Source of the DNA: Saprospiraceae bacterium
GTDB lineage: Bacteria > Bacteroidota > Bacteroidia > Chitinophagales > Saprospiraceae
Assembly (NCBI GenBank): GCA_013140975.1
Contig: JABFRV010000117.1
Span: 1 to 34,230, forward strand
DNA: 34,230 bases
Direction of reading: 5' to 3'
The notes below the pieces were generated by a model. The model saw only the letters and a program-made list of their open reading frames with translations. It was not told the origin of the DNA and did not search any database. Position numbers and translations under genes: made by a program. How positions within the stretch are numbered: position 1 is the first letter of the stretch; every line of letters starts with the position of its first letter. This document shows positions 15,249 to 23,421 of this stretch, in pieces.

Positions 15249-16364
15249 TTATTGTAATGTTAAATAATTGTATAGATCTATTTCCTTATTTAAATCGAGC
15301 TTTAACAAATCGGAAGTGAAAATATTATCCCTTTCATCATAATAAATACTAAGGGTGGGCTTCGACAATTTAATTACTTTCCCATCAGAAAATTTAACTT
15401 CTTCTATTGAAAATAAGTAATTGATCTGTTTATTCCATCTATCTAGCACCTTATTGTAACTTCCATAAAATTTTTCAGTTCCTAGAAATAAAGGTCTACC
15501 TGAATTCTCTATTTCCTTATTATCTTTTATTGCTAGTACTCCCCTCTTACCTGCAGTTGTACTTTCTTCTATAAATGTTAATGGTATTTCAATATATCGG
15601 CTTATTTGTACTTCAGGACAGCCTTGCTTTGAAATAAGACCAGCGATTTCAGGGCATTTATCATCTTTGTCGGGAACCTTATCTCCATCTCTGTCAGGAC
15701 AACCTCTCAATGTACCAAAAACATCTTGGCACTCATCATCCTTATCAGTTACGCCATCGTGATCAGTATCAATTTCAATAATTATTGAGAGGCTTTTTTT
15801 GCTTAAATTTTTTGTTAAGAATTTTTCAGTATTCTGAATTTGAGCTTGATCACTAATATCACTACCGTTAATAAGTTTAAAAATAATATTATGAGTGATG
15901 GTATCCGTTCGCAAATGATATGATTCATTATCTACAATTTTATTAACTCGAACTTCATAGACTAATGGTAATACTTTTCTACCCTTAGTATTCCTTACCA
16001 TTGTGTCTTTATTTATAAAATGAAGTGCATGTTGAATGGTATGACCTTCATACTCAGCAGTATAATAATCCAAATACTCAGAAGGATCATAATAGGACTC
16101 AATAATATTAGTCTTAGTTATATTATTATATAAGTTCTTCCCATTATCTATTAAAATTAAATTGTCAATAATATCTTGCTTGGTAAATGATATTTGTTCT
16201 CTGGATAATGGATGCTCGCCATCACGTATATTGTCAAGTTTCGAATAAAAATTTTCAATCAGATTTTTGGCTGATTTGATAAAGTTCTGATCCTGAGAAA
16301 ATGATACCTGAGAGCTGCAAAGAAGAATCAATAAAATTAAATAGTTATATTTCTCCATGATCAT
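15249..16364 (-). CDS. Secreted protein with thrombospondin type-3 calcium repeats (371 aa)
   Basis: 371 aa. The signal peptide LILLILLCSSQVSFSQ ends near residue 24; the ATG at 16364 overlaps the upstream stop (ATGA), and an in-frame ATG at 16358 is also possible. Residues ~25-195 have no recognised domain. Residues 199-251 hold two Asp-rich calcium-binding TSP3 repeats (DTDHDGVTDKDDECQD and DRDGDKVPDKDDKCPE with paired Cys), as found in OmpA-like and T9SS-secreted proteins as stiff linkers. The C-terminal ~120 residues (ISRYIEIPLTFIEE..., LFLGTEKFYGSYNKVLDRW) are predicted beta-rich and unassigned; there is no OmpA peptidoglycan-binding motif. It lies between the signalling half and the fibre half of the operon. 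Confidence 0.7.
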   Translation of the reverse strand: MIMEKYNYLILLILLCSSQVSFSQDQNFIKSAKNLIENFYSKLDNIRDGEHPLSREQISFTKQDIIDNLILIDNGKNLYNNITKTNIIESYYDPSEYLDYYTAEYEGHTIQHALHFINKDTMVRNTKGRKVLPLVYEVRVNKIVDNESYHLRTDTITHNIIFKLINGSDISDQAQIQNTEKFLTKNLSKKSLSIIIEIDTDHDGVTDKDDECQDVFGTLRGCPDRDGDKVPDKDDKCPEIAGLISKQGCPEVQISRYIEIPLTFIEESTTAGKRGVLAIKDNKEIENSGRPLFLGTEKFYGSYNKVLDRWNKQINYLFSIEEVKFSDGKVIKLSKPTLSIYYDERDNIFTSDLLKLDLNKEIDLYNYLTLQ

Positions 16365-16975
16365 GGTTTAATTATAGGCTTGCCATCTGTTGTCTCAATC
16401 ACCTTAACGTCACCAAATTTTAAGACATAATAATTTTCTAACTTAGCACCCTTTTCAACATTGAAATGCTCCAACCTAACTTCTATCGCCTTTTCAGTGA
16501 CATCTTTGTATAAGACTTCATCATTATTTCCAAATCCTTGAAATCTTTGAATAACATGAATGATTCCCCAATAATCTCCTTTTTCATCTTTACGAATATC
16601 CGATATAACATGAACTTGATTCCACTCTAATTGAACTTTACTATAATTAGGAAAATCTGCAATGCGATTTAAATATTTGCGAATTTTTTCCTTCTTAACT
16701 AATGAAGTATCTCGAAGCGAAGTAACTTCAATGACACAGTCACTATCTTTGAACATATCCATAGTTAGATCGATTAATTTGCGCTTTGTTTCCTTTGAGG
16801 TATTTTTATCAGATATCTTACTTAAGTTTTCTCCAAGGTCGAAGGCTTTTTGTCTGGCTTTCAATGTCAGATCCTTCAAGTTCAAAGAATCTTCATGTTG
16901 AGCATATAAACTGTGATAATTAATGAAAAATATAAATAAAAATAAGAGAGATGATTTAATTTCTTTAAATAACAT
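16361..16975 (-). CDS. Secreted hypothetical protein (204 aa)
   Basis: 204 aa with a signal peptide (LLFLFIFFINYHSLYAQ, ~26 residues). The mature part starts with a helical, Lys/Asp-rich stretch (LTLKARQKAFDLGENLSKIS) followed by an alpha/beta domain (VQLEWNQVHVISDIRKDEKG, YWGIIHVIQRFQGF, VRLEHFNVEKGAKLENYYVL, FGDVKVIET). No catalytic motif is recognised. The mature sequence starts like a periplasmic sensor or cystatin-like fold, but that is only an impression. The gene overlaps the TSP3 protein gene by 4 bases and lies 18 bases after the lipoprotein gene, so all three are probably translated together. Confidence 0.65.
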   Translation of the reverse strand: MLFKEIKSSLLFLFIFFINYHSLYAQHEDSLNLKDLTLKARQKAFDLGENLSKISDKNTSKETKRKLIDLTMDMFKDSDCVIEVTSLRDTSLVKKEKIRKYLNRIADFPNYSKVQLEWNQVHVISDIRKDEKGDYWGIIHVIQRFQGFGNNDEVLYKDVTEKAIEVRLEHFNVEKGAKLENYYVLKFGDVKVIETTDGKPIIKP

Positions 16976-16993
16976 ATTTTTGAATTATAAATA

Positions 16994-17689
16994 CTAATTT
17001 GATTGCTTAAGTTTACATACTAATTTGGATTTATGATATAAATCCAACTTGAAATTTGTTGGTTTAGGAAAATGCCTCTTTCGCCATTTCCAAGTTACCT
17101 CATCTTTTCCATTTGAAGTCACATTATATGAAAATATTTCTATTCCTTCATATACCTTAACGACATAAGAGCCTTTCTGCAAATCATAAATTACGCCTTC
17201 TTTCTCAGTAGCGTGAAACTCCACTTCATTACAATTTATTAACTTATCAGTCTTATACGCTTGCTGAATTTCAGAAGTATCTTTTTTAGTATCAGAAGAC
17301 ACCAAATCTTCTTTAACATAAATATATTTAATTGTAAATAACTCTGAATTGGGTACATGGAGAGACATTGTATTCATTCCTGTGTCCGACAATAGCAACT
17401 CTATTTGAGTTCCTATGCCAATTTGCTTGTTGTTTAATTTCCAAATAAGGTCAATGCCATTTAGATTAGCCTTGCATTTTATTTTTGAATCCGGTGAGAT
17501 TTGCAAATAGAAATTTTTATCATTTGAATTAATATTTCCTAGAAGAATTGATGGTACATTCTGGTTATTTATGTCAAAATCTACATGTTCAAGCTTCTGA
17601 ACATCATTGTTACAGGAAAATATTATTGTAGCTAATATTAATGTATAGGTACAATTAAATTTTCCATTTATAATATTAATATTTCTCAT
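16994..17689 (-). CDS. Lipoprotein of unknown function (231 aa)
   Basis: 231 aa. The N-terminus has a late hydrophobic stretch (YTLILATIIFSC) whose C26 is a plausible lipobox cysteine followed by NND. The body is beta-rich: SKIKCKANLNGIDLIWKLNN and IGIGTQIELLLSD look like an Ig/PKD-type fold. A C-terminal section (EKEGVIYDLQKGSYVVKVYE, FPKPTNFKLDLYHKSKLVC) could be another beta domain. Its ATG shares one base with the phosphatase stop (TAATG), implying tight coupling with the PP2C protein, whose extracytoplasmic tail is of similar beta character. It could be the periplasmic partner of that tail; this is inference. Confidence 0.65.
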   Translation of the reverse strand: MRNINIINGKFNCTYTLILATIIFSCNNDVQKLEHVDFDINNQNVPSILLGNINSNDKNFYLQISPDSKIKCKANLNGIDLIWKLNNKQIGIGTQIELLLSDTGMNTMSLHVPNSELFTIKYIYVKEDLVSSDTKKDTSEIQQAYKTDKLINCNEVEFHATEKEGVIYDLQKGSYVVKVYEGIEIFSYNVTSNGKDEVTWKWRKRHFPKPTNFKLDLYHKSKLVCKLKQSN

Positions 17690-19329
17690 TATATTTCCTT
17701 CTGTATATTAACAATAACAATTGGTATGGAATCATTACTAAATTTTTTCCAATCCTTAGTTAAATAATACCGAATCTTATATTCACCTGAGCTTAATTCT
17801 ATTTTTTCTAATATTTCGGCTTCATTACAGGCTCTCCTTTTAAAAGTATTATCTTTGTTGTGACTAATAAAGTACCAGACTCCATTTTCTCGCAATACAG
17901 ATACTACTAAGGAGTTTGGTGTTTTTTCTGGTTTACAACTTCCTAGAGAAATTACCAATTCAGAATAAACCGGTGTAATTTTAAATGTTTTCTTGGTTTT
18001 TTCTAAATTTGAATTTATTTCAACTGTATCGTTTTGTTGATAAGCTGAAGTATCAGGTTCTTTAGAATGAACTAAATCTATAGAATAATTAGAATGTTGA
18101 ATTATTTGTTGATTTTCGGATTGGGGATTAGTTAAATTTATTGGATTAGAATTTTTCAAAGTCTTTTGAGGAATCGATAACTCATTATTACTTATTGGTT
18201 CCGTTTTATTAGTATCTGAATGAATAATTACAGGTAGACTATTAATCTCATTATTCATTATGTCTTTTTTATAAATATATTTTTTATAAAGGCCAATTGC
18301 AATTATTGAAAGCACTAATAAGTAAATTAAATATTTAAAATTTACGCTTTTTTTAAATATTTTTCTAGTATCGACTTCATCTTTTTGTTGTTGATCCTGG
18401 GGGCTCATTATTGTAATGCTTTTTTCAAATTTGTCAATTTCTTGACCGGAATGGCCATTAATAACATCTAAGACTACAACGGTAGTATTATCGTGACCTC
18501 CATTAAGGTTAGCAGCTTCAATTAAAGCAAATGCAGTAATCTCAGGCTGTTGGTTGGCTTCTAATACCAATTCAATTTCTTGATCTGATATCATACTATT
18601 CAGACCATCGGAGCAGAGAATTAAGCGATAATCCGTTTCCATATATATTGGTCCAATAATATCTGGTGTAGCACTTAACTCACTCTCCCCAAGATATCTT
18701 GTAATTACATTACTATTTGGATCCAATCGAGCATCTTCGGGAGAGAACTGCCCATTTGAATCCAAGACTTTGTTCCACACCAATGAATGATCATCAGTCA
18801 AAAGTCTAAACTTGATTGATCTGAACTTTGGGTCATATTCGTTATAGGTATTAAATCCGGTTGGTGAATAAAGATAAGCTCTACTATCTCCAATCCAAGC
18901 GAGATACAATCCATTATTACTTAGGTAAGCGACAATTAGAGTCGCTCCCATTCCATTCAGTCTATTGTCAATAATAATAGTTTCTGATAATTTTTGCTGT
19001 GTAAGTTCACAACAGTTTTTCAATACTTTTCGAATTTCTAATGGATCAGTTAGCACGCCTTCAACTTTACTGAAAAATTCTTTAGTATATTCAACAGTAA
19101 GTCGCGAGGCTATCTCTCCAGCATTCGCGCCTCCCATTCCATCAGACAAAATCAAAACACATCCTTTTGGGTTTAATTCTATAATTCCTTCTGAATTTAC
19201 TTTCCAAATATTTGCACTGAGATCAAGCGCAATGCGAAAATCATCTTCATTATGCTCACGTACCCTACCCACATCGGAAGCGCCAAATACAGAAAATGTA
19301 AACTTTGAATTCATTATAAGATTTTCCAA
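17689..19329 (-). CDS. PP2C-type Ser/Thr phosphatase with membrane anchor and extracytoplasmic tail
   Basis: 546 aa. Residues ~10-290 are a complete PP2C (PPM) domain: REHNEDDF (24-31), LSDGMGG (61-67), a GMGATLIVA strand, WIGDSRAYLY (145-154), LCSDGLN (238-244) and GGHDNTTVVVLD (277-288). All metal-binding Asp positions expected for the family are present. A linker leads to one TM helix (~332-348), a Ser/Asn/Thr-rich spacer, and a ~100-residue C-terminal domain (VYSELVISLGSCKPEK, WYFISHNKDNTF) that would lie outside the cytoplasm. It should reverse the phosphorylation done by the two kinases upstream in the operon. Translation may start at M1 (19329) or M6 (19314). This is the same gene logic as PppA or Stp beside their kinases, but with an added periplasmic domain. 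Confidence 0.92.
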   Translation of the reverse strand: MENLIMNSKFTFSVFGASDVGRVREHNEDDFRIALDLSANIWKVNSEGIIELNPKGCVLILSDGMGGANAGEIASRLTVEYTKEFFSKVEGVLTDPLEIRKVLKNCCELTQQKLSETIIIDNRLNGMGATLIVAYLSNNGLYLAWIGDSRAYLYSPTGFNTYNEYDPKFRSIKFRLLTDDHSLVWNKVLDSNGQFSPEDARLDPNSNVITRYLGESELSATPDIIGPIYMETDYRLILCSDGLNSMISDQEIELVLEANQQPEITAFALIEAANLNGGHDNTTVVVLDVINGHSGQEIDKFEKSITIMSPQDQQQKDEVDTRKIFKKSVNFKYLIYLLVLSIIAIGLYKKYIYKKDIMNNEINSLPVIIHSDTNKTEPISNNELSIPQKTLKNSNPINLTNPQSENQQIIQHSNYSIDLVHSKEPDTSAYQQNDTVEINSNLEKTKKTFKITPVYSELVISLGSCKPEKTPNSLVVSVLRENGVWYFISHNKDNTFKRRACNEAEILEKIELSSGEYKIRYYLTKDWKKFSNDSIPIVIVNIQKEI

Positions 19330-19338
19330 TATTATTTA

Positions 19339-20235
19339 CTAATTATTCTTTATCTCTGTAATTCTTGATTTAACTTTTGAAGCTTTCTTTTTGTTTTTTT
19401 CACTGTCTAATAATTCAGATTCACTTACGGGTACTGGAATATCAAATACAGGCCTAATTCTTCTTGGGATCAATTTATCGGCAGCATAATCAATTACAAT
19501 TCCAGCTAATTTGAAAGTTGCGACGCCAGTGGAATAAGTAGGATTTAAAAAGAATCCTCCTATTATATTCATGTCCTTTAGCTCTTTAACAAAACCAAGA
19601 TTGTCTTTCCAGGTCGGTGAACACATTATTGCATGTTTTTCAATATTTAAAGAAGTATCCGTTTTATTTTTATAATAAAGTATTAATATTCCATCTGGAT
19701 TAAACTTCAGGCTTAGCCCTATGGAATTGACTTTAAATTTTTTAAATCCAATCTTAGTGAATTTTGAAGTGCTGTCCTGAAAGTCAAAGGATTCAGGTTT
19801 AATTTTATCTATTTTATTGTTGTTTATTCCAGTAAGCCGCAACAAATTATTTTCAGCAACATATTCTCCATCTAACTCAATAAAATCTTCATCATCTACC
19901 CAGGGAGTTCGAATACATGGATCAGACCAAATTTCATCCCCAATTCCGATTCCAATTCTTAATTTACTACCAAAGGATGAGGCTCCATCCTTTCCAAATG
20001 TATTTTTCCCTTTTCTTAAATGATATTGAGATTCTACGATATAAACACAATCATCGAGGATCTTAGTAAATTCATCAACTTTTTCACAATCAAGATTTGT
20101 TTCATTCGTATTTGTTTTAATTGATGGCTTGCTACTTTTTCGATTAAAAATATCTTCTATTCTAATCGTATCTTGTCCTACCAAGTTGTAATTTATACTA
20201 ATGAAAAAACCGAGTAAGCAAATAAATCTAATCAT
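19339..20235 (-). CDS. Secreted hypothetical protein (298 aa)
   Basis: 298 aa with a signal peptide (FICLLGFFISINYNLVGQ, ~21). A Ser/Lys/Asn-rich linker precedes a domain with several Trp/Asp/Pro turns (EIWSDPCIRTPWVDDEDFIE). The C-terminal third has FFLNPTYSTGVATFKLAGIV and a basic tail (KKKASKVKSRITEIKNN). No catalytic motif or known fold is recognised. The gene lies between the FHA-protease (31 bases upstream) and PP2C (9 bases downstream), so it is likely a periplasmic partner or substrate of these membrane proteins rather than an independent gene. Confidence 0.65.
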   Translation of the reverse strand: MIRFICLLGFFISINYNLVGQDTIRIEDIFNRKSSKPSIKTNTNETNLDCEKVDEFTKILDDCVYIVESQYHLRKGKNTFGKDGASSFGSKLRIGIGIGDEIWSDPCIRTPWVDDEDFIELDGEYVAENNLLRLTGINNNKIDKIKPESFDFQDSTSKFTKIGFKKFKVNSIGLSLKFNPDGILILYYKNKTDTSLNIEKHAIMCSPTWKDNLGFVKELKDMNIIGGFFLNPTYSTGVATFKLAGIVIDYAADKLIPRRIRPVFDIPVPVSESELLDSEKNKKKASKVKSRITEIKNN

Positions 20236-20266
20236 AATAATTTTCTTTAACTTAATGAATGATATA

Positions 20267-21889
20267 TTATCGGACCTGCCAAATTGGAACGAGTTGCTTT
20301 ATTCCATCAATATATCCATGACTTATTATTCCTGTAACTTCCCAACCATTTGTTGTTTTGCATAGAATCGGACCTCCCGAACTCCCTTGAGCAATTTCAC
20401 TTGAAGAAATATTAATCATACCATTCACTGTGTTTTGCTGCACAACTTTAGCAGATATAAATAATGGATCTAAATTATCAAACTTTTCATACATATCAAA
20501 GTTTTGAAGTTGTGAACCATGTGAATATCCTAAACCATATAATTGTGTTCCTTTATCTAGCTTTCTTGAAATTTCTCTATTAATTTTAAATTTGCCAGGT
20601 CTATTCTTTAAGATTATTTTTGCCCAATCAGTGTGAAGATTATCTGCATCACATTGCTTAATATGCCATTCTTTATCAAGATTGCATTTTGTTCTATCTC
20701 TTGAATTATCTAAGATTACATTCTTGTTAGTAAAAGTAAATTGGTCCCCTGAGGGAGAAATAGCTTTATATGTTACTTCTACATTCCCTCCTTTAAGCTG
20801 GGCATTATTTAAAAATGTTTTCATTTGAGCCTCTATATCATTTGAAACAGATGCTTCACAAGTTAAACCAAATCTCCAAGGCTCAATGATATGTCTTGCT
20901 GTAATAAATTCTCCATCAGATGTCATAAATCCAGTTCCGGACCACCTAAATCTTAAAGCTGTAGCTAGATCAAGTGGACCGTTTTTATCATTTACTTCTG
21001 GATGATATACTTCTACACTTTCAATAATAATAAAATAAACACTCTTTTCAAACTGCTTCAATTCACCTGCTATACCCTGGTCACTATTATTTGAATTAAG
21101 AGCTGGGCTTGCTTCGGATGAAGTTGAAACATTTGGGGTTGAAGTATTGATTTTATTAGATAGGTCAAGTATTCTATTTTTTATGTTTACCGCTTCAATT
21201 GAACTCTTATTTGCAACACCTGAAAGTAGGCTTTCCATCTTAATTAAAGAATCACGTAAATTTTGACTTGTTGTATTCGCTTCAGATATTTTGGACTCTT
21301 GAAGAGAAATTTGACCAGCTTGACTGTCAATTTTTAGGTTAGTTGTATGACTAAACCAAATAAAATAAGAGCTTAGACCAATTAATAAAATACTCATAAT
21401 TGTGAGAGCTGTCTTATAAGGTCTTAAAGCTTGACTTCCAAATTGCTGAAGTCTTTGCGTAAACTTCATACTAGCAGTGGTTCTATTCGCTGCAGTATTA
21501 ATGTAACGCAATCTGGGTCCCTCATGAGATAATTGAATTTCATCTCCCGGATTAAGCTCATATTTCCTTTGAACTGAATTATTATTAATTAATGTAGGAT
21601 TGGTTGCATTTATATCCGGCTCAATAAAAACTCGATTTCCCTCTATCATAATATAAGCATGTTTTCTCGAGACTGTAGGATATTGATCGGAATATCTAAT
21701 TGTAGATCCTGACCCCCTTCCAAGCGTTATATACGGATTCCATACTGTTTGTTCTTCACCTGATCTTTTGTCCGTCGTTGGATCAAGAAAGATCAATGTG
21801 TAATTAGGAACATTTTTTCCTTGAAGCATTTGAATTCCTTGCTTAATAGTTGTTCCTAGGCCGCCTTGCTTAATTGTATTTCTAGTCAT
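20267..21889 (-). CDS. FHA domain - TM - trypsin-like serine protease fusion (540 aa)
   Basis: 540 aa. Residues ~30-132 are a forkhead-associated phosphothreonine-binding domain: LGRGSGSTIR (57-66) and VSRKHA (73-78), then the usual GDEIQL strand. One TM helix (~160-180) and a coiled-coil-like spacer (185-250) follow. Residues ~283-540 are a chymotrypsin/trypsin-fold protease: SGTGFM (317-322), ITARH (H333), LHTDWAKIIL (D421), EIAQGSSGGPI with nucleophile S504 in GSSGGP. The triad is complete. FHA should face the cytoplasm and the protease the periplasm, so phosphorylation inside could gate proteolysis outside, in the manner of DegS-type signalling (inference). It lies between the membrane kinase (10 bases) and a secreted unknown gene. 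Confidence 0.9.
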   Translation of the reverse strand: MTRNTIKQGGLGTTIKQGIQMLQGKNVPNYTLIFLDPTTDKRSGEEQTVWNPYITLGRGSGSTIRYSDQYPTVSRKHAYIMIEGNRVFIEPDINATNPTLINNNSVQRKYELNPGDEIQLSHEGPRLRYINTAANRTTASMKFTQRLQQFGSQALRPYKTALTIMSILLIGLSSYFIWFSHTTNLKIDSQAGQISLQESKISEANTTSQNLRDSLIKMESLLSGVANKSSIEAVNIKNRILDLSNKINTSTPNVSTSSEASPALNSNNSDQGIAGELKQFEKSVYFIIIESVEVYHPEVNDKNGPLDLATALRFRWSGTGFMTSDGEFITARHIIEPWRFGLTCEASVSNDIEAQMKTFLNNAQLKGGNVEVTYKAISPSGDQFTFTNKNVILDNSRDRTKCNLDKEWHIKQCDADNLHTDWAKIILKNRPGKFKINREISRKLDKGTQLYGLGYSHGSQLQNFDMYEKFDNLDPLFISAKVVQQNTVNGMINISSSEIAQGSSGGPILCKTTNGWEVTGIISHGYIDGIKQLVPIWQVR

Positions 21890-21899
21890 ATTGGTAATT

Positions 21900-23420
21900 T
21901 TATTTAATTAATGTAAAAATTTGATTTGAGTAATTTCTAAGGTGTATTTCATTTCTATGATTATAAACTAAGTTACAGTCTATACTTCTAACTTTCGATA
22001 CTTCATTTGTCACATTATTTTTTAATGAAAGCAGGCTATACTCTGCATTTTTGAAGAAATAAATAGAATCTCGTGGTATTGAATTATATTTAAGTAAGAA
22101 GGTATTATCTTTTAAAGGTATAATTGTATCATATTTACGACTAAGTTGGTCTTCTCCTTTATCATTTATTATTGTAAATTGTCCTTCCCGTGCTGCGATG
22201 CTAAACTCATCATAGAACCTTGAATTATAATCATAGTTATTGATAAGAAATGATACATTTTTTATTTTTCCTTTTATATTACTGGATGGCAAAAGCATGG
22301 GAATAGCCTTTAAAAAGAATTTTTTAGCATTACTATTATCGCCCACACTAAAATAATTTTCTGCTTTCTTATAATTTATATTGCTTATTATATAGTCTGT
22401 CATAATAGATAAACTTATAATTACTACTACAGCATAAATCCACTTTACATTAAATGGTTTGGACTTAGACAAAGAATTCTGCAAGCTAAATTCTTCCGGA
22501 GCAACCTTCAAAGTCAATTGTTTTGACATTTCATTAGGCCATGAACCGGTATTTAAAAATTCGTCCGACCAAATTGCAATTTCTTTAGCTGATGGACGAT
22601 GTTTAGGATTTAGACTTAGGCATGAATTAAGTAATAGACTAAATCTCCTTGAATAATTTAAATGTTCTGGCATTGTTGGTATCTTAGTCAAAATATTTAA
22701 AGTTTCTCCAAATGCTAGTCCATTTTCCCCTTGAGGAGTATCTCCTGTAGCTAATTCATAAATACTCATTGCTAATGAAAAAACATCACTTTTTTTAGCA
22801 TCAATTTTCTTTTGAAAATACTCTGGTGGCGCATATGCTTTTGCAATTCCATCTGTCTTAGTATCTAGCAACTTAGTTACTTTTAAGCTTGATACCGCAA
22901 ACTTATCACTGATCCCAAAATCAGATATCTTATATACATATTTACTACCCACTTTCTGCAAAAGAATATTGTCAGGTTTAATGTCTTTATGAATAATTCC
23001 TACGTCTTTTAAATATGCTAAACCATCAGCAACATCCCGCATAATAATACTTAATTCTTTTTCTGTATATATTTGATGTTTATCTTGGTATTTAAAAGAA
23101 TTTGCTATCATCCTTTCTTTCAAATCTTCCATAAGACTTTTTTCACATAATGGCATGACTATATAATATATGTTATTCTGCTTTTCCATTAATAATGGAA
23201 TTAAAAGGTTGGGATGAACCAGATTTTTTATTAAATAAAATTCATCTTCAAACGGCGAAGTATTTCCTGGATTATAATGGTCAACTTGATTGAATATTTT
23301 AATTGCGTATTCCTTTTGGTTTTCATCATTAACTTCCCATACTTCCCCGAATCCTCCTTTTCCAAGCAGTCTAACCAATCGAAATCTTCCTAAAACTTTA
23401 CCCTCTAAGTATTGCTCCAT
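21900..23420 (-). CDS. Membrane-anchored Ser/Thr protein kinase
   Basis: 506 aa from the ATG at 23420, 1 base after the stop of the preceding kinase (TGATATG). An ATG 30 bases upstream would run into that gene and is rejected. Residues ~12-290 are a Hanks-type kinase: glycine loop LGKGGFGEV (19-27), AIK (K41), IIHKDIKPDN (142-151; HKD replaces HRD), ISDFGIS (DFG 167-169), AYAPPEY (APPE 197-200), a C-lobe Asp in SDVFSLAMSIYE, and HRPSA. All catalytic residues are present, so it should be active. A TM helix (~326-346) is followed by ~150 extracytoplasmic residues with no PASTA or known sensor motif. Probable role: phosphorylates FHA ligands in this operon in response to an envelope signal. Confidence 0.92.
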   Translation of the reverse strand: MEQYLEGKVLGRFRLVRLLGKGGFGEVWEVNDENQKEYAIKIFNQVDHYNPGNTSPFEDEFYLIKNLVHPNLLIPLLMEKQNNIYYIVMPLCEKSLMEDLKERMIANSFKYQDKHQIYTEKELSIIMRDVADGLAYLKDVGIIHKDIKPDNILLQKVGSKYVYKISDFGISDKFAVSSLKVTKLLDTKTDGIAKAYAPPEYFQKKIDAKKSDVFSLAMSIYELATGDTPQGENGLAFGETLNILTKIPTMPEHLNYSRRFSLLLNSCLSLNPKHRPSAKEIAIWSDEFLNTGSWPNEMSKQLTLKVAPEEFSLQNSLSKSKPFNVKWIYAVVVIISLSIMTDYIISNINYKKAENYFSVGDNSNAKKFFLKAIPMLLPSSNIKGKIKNVSFLINNYDYNSRFYDEFSIAAREGQFTIINDKGEDQLSRKYDTIIPLKDNTFLLKYNSIPRDSIYFFKNAEYSLLSLKNNVTNEVSKVRSIDCNLVYNHRNEIHLRNYSNQIFTLIK

Positions 23421-23421
23421 A

